The notes beneath the pieces are model-generated. The model was not told where the DNA came from, made no database searches, and was given only the letters and a program-made list of their open reading frames with translations. The position numbers and the translations under genes were made by a program. Shown in pieces: positions 23,071 through 33,590 of a stretch of 64,000 nt of DNA (positions are counted from its first letter, which is position 1; each line of letters starts with the position of its first letter). This DNA is from Diogma glabrata. Taxonomy: Eukaryota > Arthropoda > Insecta > Diptera > Cylindrotomidae. The DNA is taken from the NCBI GenBank assembly GCA_963693315.1, contig OY856187.1:71590033-71654032 (forward strand). Direction: 5' to 3'.

Positions 23071-25565
23071 CATCGTAAATATTGAGATACAAAGTGGACA
23101 TCATCAAAAAGCAGATCAACAGATACGTCCACCATAAAATAAATTAATGTAAGCTTTTTATTATATTTTTATTTATATAATTTTTGATTTGTTTTTTACT
23201 AAATTATTTATTTGTTAGCAATTAATAAGTTTCTTAACAATTTTTCTGTGATTCATAATATATAAGAGATTTCCAAGTGTAATTAGTTTGTTGTAGATTC
23301 AGTTTTCATAGAGTTTTTTGAGCTTTCCGTTGTAGAGTAAAATTATATATTTGATAAAGTTCCAATTTCGTAACACACTCAACCTTGGTTCTTGATATAT
23401 TTCTCCCTTTATCATAGTGGATTCTTTTGTTAATTTATTTTATCATCGCAATTTACCTTTGTATTTATTTTTTCAAAGTGTTTTTTATTTTTCACAAATT
23501 ATCACAAATGATAAATTCAAGGAAAAAGATTGAGTTACAAAATCAATTCCCAAACGATGAGATTTTACGATATTGTTTTCTTCGAATTTTGTTGCAACAA
23601 ACTTGTAAAACTTTAAACTAACAAAAAAAAAGAACAACAAAAGCTTAACTTAGTTTTCAAAGTTTACTTTTATATATTTTAAATTAACTTTATTTTTTAT
23701 TACACGAAAACTTTATAAATTAAAAAGTTCGATTTAATTTTTACGCTTGTTACACTAAGATAATTTGATGAAAACTTTGCGAAAATTTAAAATAAATTTT
23801 CCGTTTTATTATATAAAATGTAATAATTATTATAAATAAATTGTTTTCTGTTTGACTTGTGTCACAAGAGTTGAAATTTTGTGACACCCGATCGTTATTT
23901 ATTTTGTTCGATTTTGATTATAAAGAAATTGGTTTTCGTAGCTGTCAATTTGGCTTTTATGATAAATTATGTTGCATTTTTATATATACTTAATAGAATC
24001 TAATTAGTTTTCAAAATTATGCTAAAAATTGTAACATAATAAATATGATCTTAAAATAAGGTACATTGATAAATTAAAGAACGGAATTAAAATATAAATA
24101 ATAACCACCTTTCAAAAATAACACAACCATCTTTTTCCTGTTTTCATTGAATTTTATATAAAACTTTCATGCTCTGTCATTTACTTGTTTTTCATTTTCA
24201 TAAATTTTCCTTTTAAATGCCATACAACAATCACATAAAACTTTAAAATTTACAATGATTTTTTTCTCTTCGTTTTTTGTTAGTGTGAGATTTAATTTAA
24301 CAAAAAGAAAAACAGGAAAAACTCATGCTTTTATGTTATTTTTTTTCTAGTTTTATTTTTAAGTCATTTTTCCTGTTTCTATGTTTTCCTATTTAGGTTA
24401 CATTTGATGATTGTTTTAGAATTTATTTAGTTTCCAGTTTGTGTGATAATTTTTTGTTTTTTTTTTCTGAAGTTTGAGATCGTGATACAGATAAAAATTT
24501 ATTGGATTATCCGTATTGAGGATATATTATAGTAAGACAAAAGGCATGTTAAAAGGAAAGGGACACGATAATGACAGTTTTTTTTTGTTTCTGTTTAACT
24601 TTAATAGTCTAAGACGGACATATGTGATATGTGGATTGAATGGATTTGTAATATGAAGACAAGAAAAAAGGTTCAGTGTTTTATTTATGGTTTTGGTTTT
24701 GATGAAAATAGATTTTATTTTGTTACGTGATTTTTCGTTTTACTTACCTTCAATTGATTTGATGAATATTAGATATGTAAGGTAGAATATAAATAATTCA
24801 GAAGAAGTTGGTTTTTGATGCATTTTTGATTTTTAACATAAGGTTTTCAGATTTTTTCAGCTCTACTATGACTGTTTAATTTATCAAAATTTGTTTGTAA
24901 CAATATTAAATCGACTGGAATGATAAAACTAAAACAATTTTCAACTTTAAAATGATTAAACTTGGAGATTTAAGGAAAAGCAGTGAAGGAATTATTAATT
25001 TTTCAAACTTAATCGGATTAGGAAAACTGAATCTGATAAGATATATGTTTAGAACAAATATTCAGTATAGTGTCTTTATACCAGCTAAAAGAGCATTTCG
25101 AACCAAAACGAAGAAACTTTATGCTTCCCAAGAAAATAAAAGTTTTTTTGATAGGGATTTGTGCTTTCGTAATTCTTTTTTTCTTCAGTTTAGTTTGTTT
25201 GTTCTTAGAAGAGCTAACTGCCGAAGTTGATGTCTGTGCTTAACAGCCGACACACCTTTTGGTTAGCCTTCAGCAACTGAAATACTTTTAAGGCTTTGTT
25301 TGGGAATAGATATTATATCTCTTATTGATGTTCTTTTACCTAAACTTATTGATGCACTTTTACCACTCCCGTTAAAATTTTCCTTTTTTTATTTATTTTA
25401 TTACCCTTTCACCAGGATGTTTATAAATGTTTCTTAAATATCTCACCCAGCTTACACACCATGATCTATTTTTTTCTTGCCATGTGCTCGACTATATATT
25501 AGTTTTGTTTGTTTTTAAGAATGTGGGTAATAGTGTACATACTTATTTTATAAGCATGTTTTACA
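23071..25565. other. Long AT-rich non-coding stretch
   Basis: No coding, repeat or RNA signal was recognised. It could be intron or intergenic sequence. Confidence 0.4.
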
Positions 25566-25580
25566 ACAACAGTATAATCT

Positions 25581-25652
25581 TCGAAGGGGAATCCGACCAC
25601 GGACGTTTCGGGCTCAACAGCGAGTCTTGGTACGACAACATCTCTTAAGTGG
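25581..25652. other. GC-rich exon-like island
   Basis: I count 39 G or C in 72 bases here, against an AT-dominated background. More than one frame is open. One plus frame reads GNPTTDVSGSTASLGTTTSL. A minus frame reads RDVVVPRLAVEPETSVVGF and stays open well beyond the island. Possible plus-strand splice signals are an AG at 25585-25586 and GTAAAT after 25651. I do not recognise either peptide. It could be a small conserved exon or a fragment of an unrecognised element. Confidence 0.35.
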
Positions 25653-25977
25653 TAAATTTTATATCTTTGTTAAACTATTTTGTAATAGTCTTTTTAATTA
25701 TAGCTTTTTGCTAAATTATTATCATATTTATTTTCTTCACTTTGTCTTCATTAAATTAATTTATTTTCTTTTATTTCCACCTTTTTACAATATTACTTTT
25801 CTTTAGGGCTGCGCCTATCTGACTGTAGTTTGTTTTAAATAACCCTCACCCCCTTTCATTTCTAATTTTCCTACCAAAATTTTTACTATTTTCTGAATAG
25901 TCCTCATCGTCACCAATAGAAAATGTTGATTCCTTATATAACTGAAATTGCATTTTGGTACTTGAGGGCACTGTCCA

Positions 25978-26229
25978 CACTCAAAAAAATAAAAGTTACT
26001 TTTACAAAATTTTTATAAATATACAACACACAAAATATTTTGATAAATTTACAATTTTTTTTCTTCAAAGCGAAAAATAATTTGTAAATCAAATAAATTT
26101 TTTGTTTTTCCAAATAATTTTTTTTTTGTTATCTACAATATTTTTGGTAAACTTACAAAAAAATTTGTGTGTTGTATATTTATAAAAAATTTGTAAAACT
26201 TGCTTTTACTTAACTTTTTTTTTTGAGTG
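25978..26229. mobile_element. 252-bp palindromic MITE with CACTCAAA ends
   Basis: The sequence begins CACTCAAAAAAA and ends TTTTTTTGAGTG. Long imperfect arms share TATAAATATACAACACACAAA with its reverse complement. CA flanks both tips. The same tip sequence is seen in the element at 51151-52100. Confidence 0.75.
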
Positions 26230-26285
26230 CAGTAAAAGCATTAGATAGTTTTATTTATTTTTCTCAAAAACAATAATCCAATCAG

Positions 26286-26410
26286 GGGAGTCTGATGCGG
26301 GTAGAAGTAGATAATAACTCAAATCTGCCATTCGTTCCACAAACAATTGCTGGACAAGAGAGGGTCGAGAAGTATGGGACGTCATTTCATGGTCGTGATA
26401 GTCAATATTT
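26286..26410 (+). other. Exon-like open stretch
   Basis: A less AT-rich stretch opens in frame with MRVEVDNNSNLPFVPQTIAG followed by QERVEKYGTSFHGRDS. It follows an AG (26286) with a modest upstream tract. Codon choice looks more protein-like than that of neighbouring frames, but I do not recognise the protein and no convincing donor follows. It may be part of a host gene together with the islands at 25581 and 26534, which is an inference. Confidence 0.25.
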
Positions 26411-26482
26411 TTATTCTTCATTACAAAAGAACTTATTTAATTTTTCAATCTCCACTTGTATCTATCATTTGACCCATTTGCA

Positions 26483-26700
26483 AATACTTACCAATTTTGT
26501 ATTGCGACTTTGGATGGTGTTTTTGTGCTAAAGCCGATGTGTCTCAACTGAGAGATTTTCTTCGCGACATGACAGGTAAAACGATAATTTAAATACTTGC
26601 CAACTTTGCATTGCGACTTTGGGTAGTGTTGTCGTGCTCAGACCCGGTGCGTCTCAACTGAGAGATTTTCTTCGAGCCATGACAGGCAAATCGATAATTT
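26483..26700 (+). repeat. Tandem duplication of a 109-bp unit with exon-like core
   Basis: Two units (26483-26591 and 26592-26700) share AATACTT-CCAA-TTTG-ATTGCGAC and a core TCTCAACTGAGAGATTTTCT. The cores translate as DVSQLRDFLRDMTG and GASQLRDFLRAMTG. In unit 1 the core is preceded by TTTTTGTGCTAAAG and followed by CAG-GTAAAA, a good plus-strand donor context. That would give a 42-bp exon (26534-26575). In unit 2 the donor position reads CAG-GCAAAT. Substitutions at non-synonymous sites are few. It could be a duplicated alternative exon or a short satellite. Confidence 0.4.
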
Positions 26701-26704
26701 AATA

Positions 26705-28550
26705 CTGCTATTCAACAAGCCTTTCGCTTCTACGGACAAGGATACGTGTGCAAGTAATAGTCGGTAACATCAAGAATTTATTTTTTTAACATCTTCATTT
26801 TTTTTATCATAATAAAATTTGCTATTAAGTGGTTGTCTCATTGTGAGCATTCAACGAATGAACAACTTCTTTTTTTTTGTTGGTTTCATACAACAATGAT
26901 TTGTAATGAGTAATTAAATAATCTGGCTGATTCGTTGTTTTTCTCTTGGTATTTATTAGATTTGTATTCTCAAATAACTATCAAACTGTTTATTTATCAT
27001 CACTATTTTAAATTACTCGAGCTCCGTAACGATCAACAAAAATCTGTTCAGTAAACATTTTTTTTTTAAACCAAGAAACAAACAGTCATCACATCAATCA
27101 CTCACATTTCATAAATAATATCTGACCGTAAACAATGTTTGACTGTATAAATAAATTCGTCTTTTAGTTTAGTATTTATAGTTTCGTTCCAACTCAATTA
27201 ACGGATTTTATTTTTCGGTCTATAATCAATTGTGTGAAGTAATGCAATCCATCGAGAAAAAAAAACATATTAAATACCCCAAATTTTGTTTTTTCTTTTG
27301 TTTTGGCCCATCCTCTATCTAAATAGCCAATAAAAATTTTGGTGAATGTCTGTGGGTGGTTGGGTTCGTGACATTCCTGCATAGGATTTTGATGAAACTT
27401 TGGCAAATGATCCAGGCTCACTTGAAAAAGGAAAATCTGAAATTATTTCGAACTTGGACAAAATGGCGGGGGTATCTTCGGGGTTATCTCTAAATTTGAA
27501 TCTTCCATAACTTCCAAGCCCGGCTTTCGATCTTAATGAAACATGGTACATATGTAAGGTTCTAGTACTGTTTCCAATATTTCTGCATATCAGCTTCCTG
27601 TTTATCACTTCCGGTTAAAAATGTTTATTTTCGGTGTTTATCCCTACTGTAGCCTACAATTACCAATCGATTTTCATGAAACGTTGGTTATAGGTTTCAA
27701 ATAATAAGAGAAAGACTTCATTAGCAACATTCGTTCGGGAATGAATTTTGATGACACTTTGGAAAAAGATGCAAATATGTAAGGAGCTAATTAGTTTTTG
27801 AGCGATAGTGAACAAAGTTGTGAGGGTCCCGCCGAGCACCTGTTTTTCTAAAGCTTTAAAAAAAATTTCTTTCCCTGATAATCGAATTAGATAAAACTTG
27901 GTCCATAATCATTTAGTACAGTTCATAACAGTTCTGAATCCTAACTTCCGGTTTTTCACTTTCGGTAATTTTTTTTTTACTTTTTCTACGTACAACAGAA
28001 TAACTGAATATTAGCTCACTATATACCCAGCACATTTTGTTTTCAGAGCTGTGGTGAAGTGAGCCTATGCATCAGCGTCGCAATATTTTTTAATGAGGAA
28101 CAAATATATATGTTTTGTTAAACAGATAACGAAATAGCGTATATTGATTCTGCGCAGGTGTGTTGAACTTGGCATCATTAATACTTCATTTTGTGATGTT
28201 TGAACTGAAATATATTTGCAATATTAATAATTGATTAAATTTTGAAAGACCTTATTAATATGATTTGTTGGTGTGAGACGGTTTGTTTGAATAATTTTTC
28301 TCTGTCTGTTTCATTTTTTTTATACAGCAGATTTTCAATATATGGGTAATGTTTATTTGAAAAATGAGGCAACTAAACACAACGATGAGATAAATGGATT
28401 TCTTGTTTTTTATTAGCAAATAAAGTTCTGTAAAACGATTTTAATTATAATTTTAGTTAAAGTTTTAATTTCGAGGAAGATTCTTTTATAATTAATTAAG
28501 TTCTAGTTTGGTATAGGAACGGATACTTACATTTTTTAGAAATTTTGATA
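26705..28550. other. Non-coding sequence with weak repeat character
   Basis: A short stretch at 26709-26756 reads AIQQAFRFYGQGYVCK then stop, and may belong with the preceding islands. From 27340 to 27960 the sequence is less AT-rich and repeats themes such as TTTTGATGAAACTTTGG and TTCCGGTT, as in old dispersed insect repeats. No gene was recognised. Confidence 0.35.
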
Positions 28551-28555
28551 AAAAA

Positions 28556-28745
28556 CTTCATTAGTTATATGAGATTTTTTGCATTAAATTTCTAGACAAA
28601 ACTTTGTGTAAATTCATAAAATGGGGAACATTTCTATTCTAATTAACATCCTAAGTCACGATTGTATGAAATGTTCTCCATTCTTTGAATTCACACAAAG
28701 TATTGTCTAGAAATTTAATGCAAAAAATTCCATTTAATGTAAAAA
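28556..28745. mobile_element. Small palindromic element
   Basis: Arms of about 75 bp carry TTTTTTGCATTAAATTTCTA, GACAA-ACTTTGTGT-AATTC and GAACATTTC, then their reverse complements, around a loop of about 35 bp. It is non-coding and MITE-like. Confidence 0.65.
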
Positions 28746-30430
28746 CATTTCCATAATTAACATAAAACATTTCCCATATAATAACGATGTTAGTTTTTTC
28801 TTTTTTTTTCTTTTTCTTCTTCATTGTTTAATTTTTTTTCTTATGTTAGGAATTGCAGGACTCAGCATCTGGTTTATAGATGCAGACATTTGGGCTGAAA
28901 TCTAAACCAGCTGCTGAACCACTCTAGGTCTTACACATCGTTTCTGGGGAGAGTTCGCGAGTTCGATCTTCCTTTTTCGGTCCTCATTCAACAATACTTT
29001 TTTTTTATATACAGTTGTTATGCAGGTGCTTTTTATCACGGGAAGATCTCTATTACTAATGAAAAAACTAAATAACCAAATAAATAAATAAATAATTTTT
29101 TTTGAAATAAATTAAATAATAAATAATAAATATTTGATTTTTTTTAGATAAATAAATAAATAATTGTTTTGTAATAATTGAATACATTAATATATGAAAT
29201 TTTAAATTTAGGTACAAACAGTTATATAACTAATTATTTTAGAAGTAAATATTTTGTTTGTACAAGGTCTCCATTTATCTCAGTCGTTTGTGGTCGCGAT
29301 TAGTTTTCGTTTTTGGTTTTATTTAGGCAGATACAAGAGATTCTCCATGTTTCTCCTTTTTATTATTTTATTTTATTTTACATATATATTTTCTGAGGGT
29401 CTGGTCTTGAAATTATCAATTAAATTAAATTAAATCAGAGATTTTTCTGGGTCATAGGCCATATGTTGATTTTTTTTATATTTGTAACATCACGGTATGA
29501 ACATAAACCTGTTTATTACAAGTTTTTATATAGTCACAAGTCTCCATCACATAGGCTAACATGGGTTGAGAGACCGGTCTTAATTTCATCACACCCCATT
29601 CCAGATAGGTAGGTCTGTTATCAATTCCTTTATTTTTTGCCTATCTCCCTTTTTAGCGGTTTAAGAATTTTTCCACATTCCATCTCGTCAGTGTCCAGTC
29701 GTCTAATATAAAATGCAAGACAATTTCACATGTGATGCAATTCAACGACGAAATTTAAACTGGACTATTTTCGATCGAATTCATTTATTTTTTATTTTCA
29801 TACTTTATTTTCATCTAAGGATATAAGTTATTAGGATATAAGTTATTAAAGATATGCATCTCAGACCAAACATTTTAGTTTTACATGAAAACGTGATCTG
29901 CCAACGCTGAATCCTATCATTTTTGAACAAATGAATACTTGGCAGAGGTCGAATAAAAAACCCGAGTTTCCGGCAATTCAAATTGAATGTAACTTTGACT
30001 CAAATTGGAAGAGAACGCGTTCTGTACGCGTTTCTAAAATTTGTTGTTGTTATTCAAAGTTTCTCTCCTATATTCATGCTATTTTTTATTCATGCTTTGC
30101 ATATTCATGCTATTTCTTTATATGAGTTAATAGATGGGGTGGTAGATAGTCAAGAGAAATTTTGTATTATAAGCACATAAAAAACATAAAAATGGTAACA
30201 TTCCTCCTTCCATGTATGAACATGATAATTTTTAATTAGCTTTTGTGATCTGCAATATTTAATTATTTGCATAATCGAAGTTCAGAATTTAAAATATTGA
30301 TCAAAGTATGTCATAAAAAAAATTTATATGAAATATGCGCGCCATCTCATATTTAATAATAGAACACTGTGTTATGGAGATGCATGAGACCAGCCGCAAC
30401 GATGAAAAATCGATGTTTTCGATGTTATTA
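28746..30430. other. Non-coding sequence
   Basis: No recognised gene. A GTTCGCGAGTTCGAT segment near 28951 resembles a tRNA B box, but no tRNA structure could be drawn. Confidence 0.35.
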
Positions 30431-30437
30431 AAACAAC

Positions 30438-30610
30438 ATATAAATACTTGAATCCTCCTACGGCTTCCTTCTTCTATTTTTTACTTCTGACCGGTTGTGT
30501 TGTGAGAAAAGCAAAATTGACCGGTGCAGTTTAAGTGAAAATAAACGAAAAAGAAAAATTATTGAGACGGTGCACAGTGGATTTTTTGTGCAATAAGTAA
30601 TTTTTTCGGC
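30438..30610 (+). promoter_or_regulatory. Possible core promoter and 5' leader
   Basis: TATAAATA (about 30439) is followed about 30-40 nt later by a pyrimidine-rich stretch and GACCGGTTGTGTTGTGAG. A GA- and A-rich leader with GTGCAGTTTAAGTGAAAATA comes next. This layout resembles an insect TATA promoter with leader, but no reading frame follows that I can support. Confidence 0.2.
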
Positions 30611-31094
30611 ACATAAAATTTAAAAATGTAATGATGCAGTTTTGTAGAAAATTGATTCAGTATGAAGAATCCATAAATTGTATCCCAAAAAAACGTTTAT
30701 TTGTCTTTGAAATAATGAAGTAAAGTCACATGTAAATTTTGGTCTAAAATATTGAAAACTGTTTACGCACTTCTATAGTGTTTGTACGTAAGATAACTTT
30801 ATTGCTTTAATTTAAATAGTGATTATTTTCAAATATACCCCTTTCTGCGTATTTAAAAAAAAAAATTATAAAGTTCGCTCATATGGTTTAAAAGATATGA
30901 TAGAATAAAATTTGTTCTATAATGTGCCGTGATTGCAAACTTCAATGGAAGAAAAAAAAGGTTGCTCGGTCGTGCTAGGTGCTCCCGCTATAATAAAATG
31001 AAAGGTAAGACTCGATACTATCAATTAAAAAAAAAAGTTTAATTAATAATCTTTTATAAAATCATAAAATTTATAATATCATAAAATCATAAAA

Positions 31095-31335
31095 TTTTGG
31101 GTTCTATGGGAGGAGGGTAGTGGGCGTGGCCAATTTTTATGAAACTTTATTTTATTCTTAATTGAGGTAATAAAAGGCTCTGTGCCAAATTTCAAAAACT
31201 TTGGGCCAAAAATACATTTTGGGTTCTATGGGCGGTGGGAAGTGGGCGTCGCCAATTTTGATGAAACTTTATATTTTTCTTAATTGAGATAACCAAAGGC
31301 TCAGAGCAAAATTTCAACATTCTACGAGCACTCCT
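31095..31335 (+). repeat. Two tandem units of about 120 bp
   Basis: TTTTGGGTTCTATGGG followed by GG-AGTGGGCGT-GCCAATTTT and ATGAAACTTTAT starts near 31095 and again near 31216. It is non-coding. Confidence 0.75.
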
Positions 31336-31798
31336 TATATTTTTTGCCAAACATTGTATGAACTTTTGAAGTTTTCTGTTTCTAATAAGAAAAAAAAATT
31401 ATTTGTTTGTCTTATAATGTCTATCCAGTGAAAAAAAAAGAAAAACGAAAATTGAAATTAATGCCGTGTGTGGTAGTCAATTCAAATAGTTATTTATGTA
31501 TCAAGGGAATTATAAGGATGTTAATTACTGAGGGAAACGTTTACTACCCGAGGGACTCTGGCCCGAGGTTTAGTAAGTTTCACAAGGTAATTGAAATCTA
31601 ATAATTCACGTGATACACAAATAGTTATATTTTTACTACCTAAAACATTTATTAAACTAAAACATTTATTTTTATCAAGTATTTTTATAGGATGATTCTG
31701 CGTTTTAATTGATCTAGTTAGTTTTTTTTCACTATGGCTTGGCTTTATGTAAATAATTTTGTTTATAAATAAATAATTCGTTTATAACATTCGCAAAA

Positions 31799-33010
31799 AT
31801 GAGTAACATGTGTAAAAATATTCCTCAAAATATATTAAAAAAGGCTGAAAAGCTTGATCTCTACGACGAACTCTATTGCCAACAAAATCTGAAGCAGGCG
31901 ACAAAAAAGAATACGACATATTTAAATATGGATTAACAACAATCAATTGACAGAGCCGAAGAATTTAGAACCAGTTGTACTCCTCGCTTACTTTCAGGAA
32001 ATGGAAGGTTTTCCTTTTAATATTTAATAAAACAGTAATTGCCATTCTGACTTTTTTATATTTTTTAAAAGTCTGAATCATATGCCCTAATTCCTTATGG
32101 TCTAAGTGGTCCATGCTAAAAACAATAATAGAAATTTACGATAAAGTAGATATGAAGCAGTTTCATGAAGTAGAGGCGTTCCTTAAGAGAAAAAGTAAAG
32201 GTTAGAAACCGAAAGAGTCAGAAGTTCTTACCAAAGACAATGTAATCAAGCTTTTAAGAGATGCCCTAATGATGACCATTTACTTCATAAGGTTGTTTTG
32301 ATTATGGGCTACTTTGGTGGATGCAGAGGCCAAGAGCTGCTGAACATGAAACCAAAAGATATTGAGGATAGATGGTCTGTCATGGTAGTAAAGATCCCAA
32401 AAAGTAAAACGGACATTCAAAGACAGTTTACTATTGTGGAAGTACCTGAGTTTCCTATACTATTTTTAATCAGAAGCTATATGTCTCTACGAAAGTCCGG
32501 TATTGAAAGATTTTTCTTAACATATAGGACAAAACGGTGTACCACGCAGCCAGTTGGATAAAAAACGTTTGAAATAATTACAAGCAAAATTGCATGTTTC
32601 TTAGGTTTGCAAACCCAGATTCCTAAACCGGTCATTGTTTACGGCGAACTTCTGCCAATGCTTTAGTAAATGCTGGAGCAAGTATGACAACTTTAAAGAG
32701 ACATGACGGATGGCGAAGCAGAACGGTTGCAGAAGGATATTTGGCAGATAGTCTGAAATTGAAAAATAAGACTGCACGATTGCTAGTTGAGATGCCTGAT
32801 GGCAAAGCAAATAAATCATTGAACTCCCTTATAGAAGTAATAAACTCCAGTGCAAGTTCAGTGGAAAAATCGTTGATTTCTAGGGGTACAGAAAATTTAT
32901 TTAATGGGAAGTTTGAAAATTGCCAGTTTTATTTGAACTACTCCGAAAATGAAGTTATTATAATTAGTAATTACTATTGTTCAAATTTTTTTTGTACTTT
33001 GAAATTATAA
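31799..33010 (+). pseudogene. Crypton-like tyrosine recombinase (broken)
   Basis: The catalytic half is clear. GYFGGCRGQELLNM holds the first catalytic Arg (near 32330). VVKIPKSKTDIQRQF holds the hairpin Lys (near 32395). HCLRRTSANALVNAGA is the His-x-x-Arg box (from 32634). RHDGWRSRTVAEGYLADS holds the second His/Trp position and the nucleophilic Tyr (to about 32755). The first two are in one frame, which stops at 32559-32561. The last two are in another, with a frame change near 32627. An N-terminal piece starts at 31800 with SNMCKNIPQNILKKAEKLD, and a block AFLKRKSKG lies near 32185. The LKRHGGWRSSTVAEGY-type signature is typical of eukaryotic Crypton/insect YR proteins. Such enzymes recombine DNA through a covalent Tyr link. 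The copy is inactive because of at least one stop and one shift. Confidence 0.75.
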
Positions 33011-33139
33011 TAAATTTTATAATAAAAATTAGGTTTATTATGAATCCATAACTCCCTCTTATAATTCCCTTGGGAATTAAGAATGTCATTATTATTTCGG
33101 TAACTAAGGTCTAAACGACTTACAGTAAATCAGTAAAAC

Positions 33140-33590
33140 ATAAATTAAATTATTGCCTAGTCAGTGAAAACTATAAATTATTGCTTAGTTAGAACAATTT
33201 GCATTATCGATCATATAGTAGAAAAACTAAATTGATAAAATTTAAAATAATATTTGTAGAGTGACGTCTGTAACTTATTGCATGTATAGTATCAAATTTA
33301 TCTTAATGTTCGTTTAAAAAAAACTGTAAATTATTGCTTAGTTAATAGTGAATTCGAATTACTGTCGTGTTTTGAAGACAAAGAAAAATTTGCCGTGTCG
33401 ATTGTAGTAATACATCTAAGATAATACTCAATTAGTGAAAACTATAAATTATTGCATATATATTATCAAATTTACTTTAAATGTCGTTTAGTGACGACTG
33501 TAATTTGTACGACTGTACTATACGACTGTACTATACATGCAGTATGAAATTTACTTGAATATTCGTTTAAAGAAAACTGTAAATTAAAGC
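33140..33590 (+). repeat. Degenerate tandem repeat
   Basis: AAACTATAAATTATTGC-TAGTTA and ATCAAATTTA-CTT-AATGTTCGTTTA recur about three times with a spacing near 150 bp. It follows directly on the recombinase relic and may be part of that element. Confidence 0.5.

Noticed and set aside
27194..27608. Two overlapping minus-strand frames of 75 and 97 residues
   Set aside because: No motifs, in a region with features of an old dispersed repeat; frames are short and unsupported.
28880..28985. tRNA/SINE-like stretch with GAGTTCGATC
   Set aside because: A-box-like and B-box-like motifs fall on opposite strands and stems do not pair.
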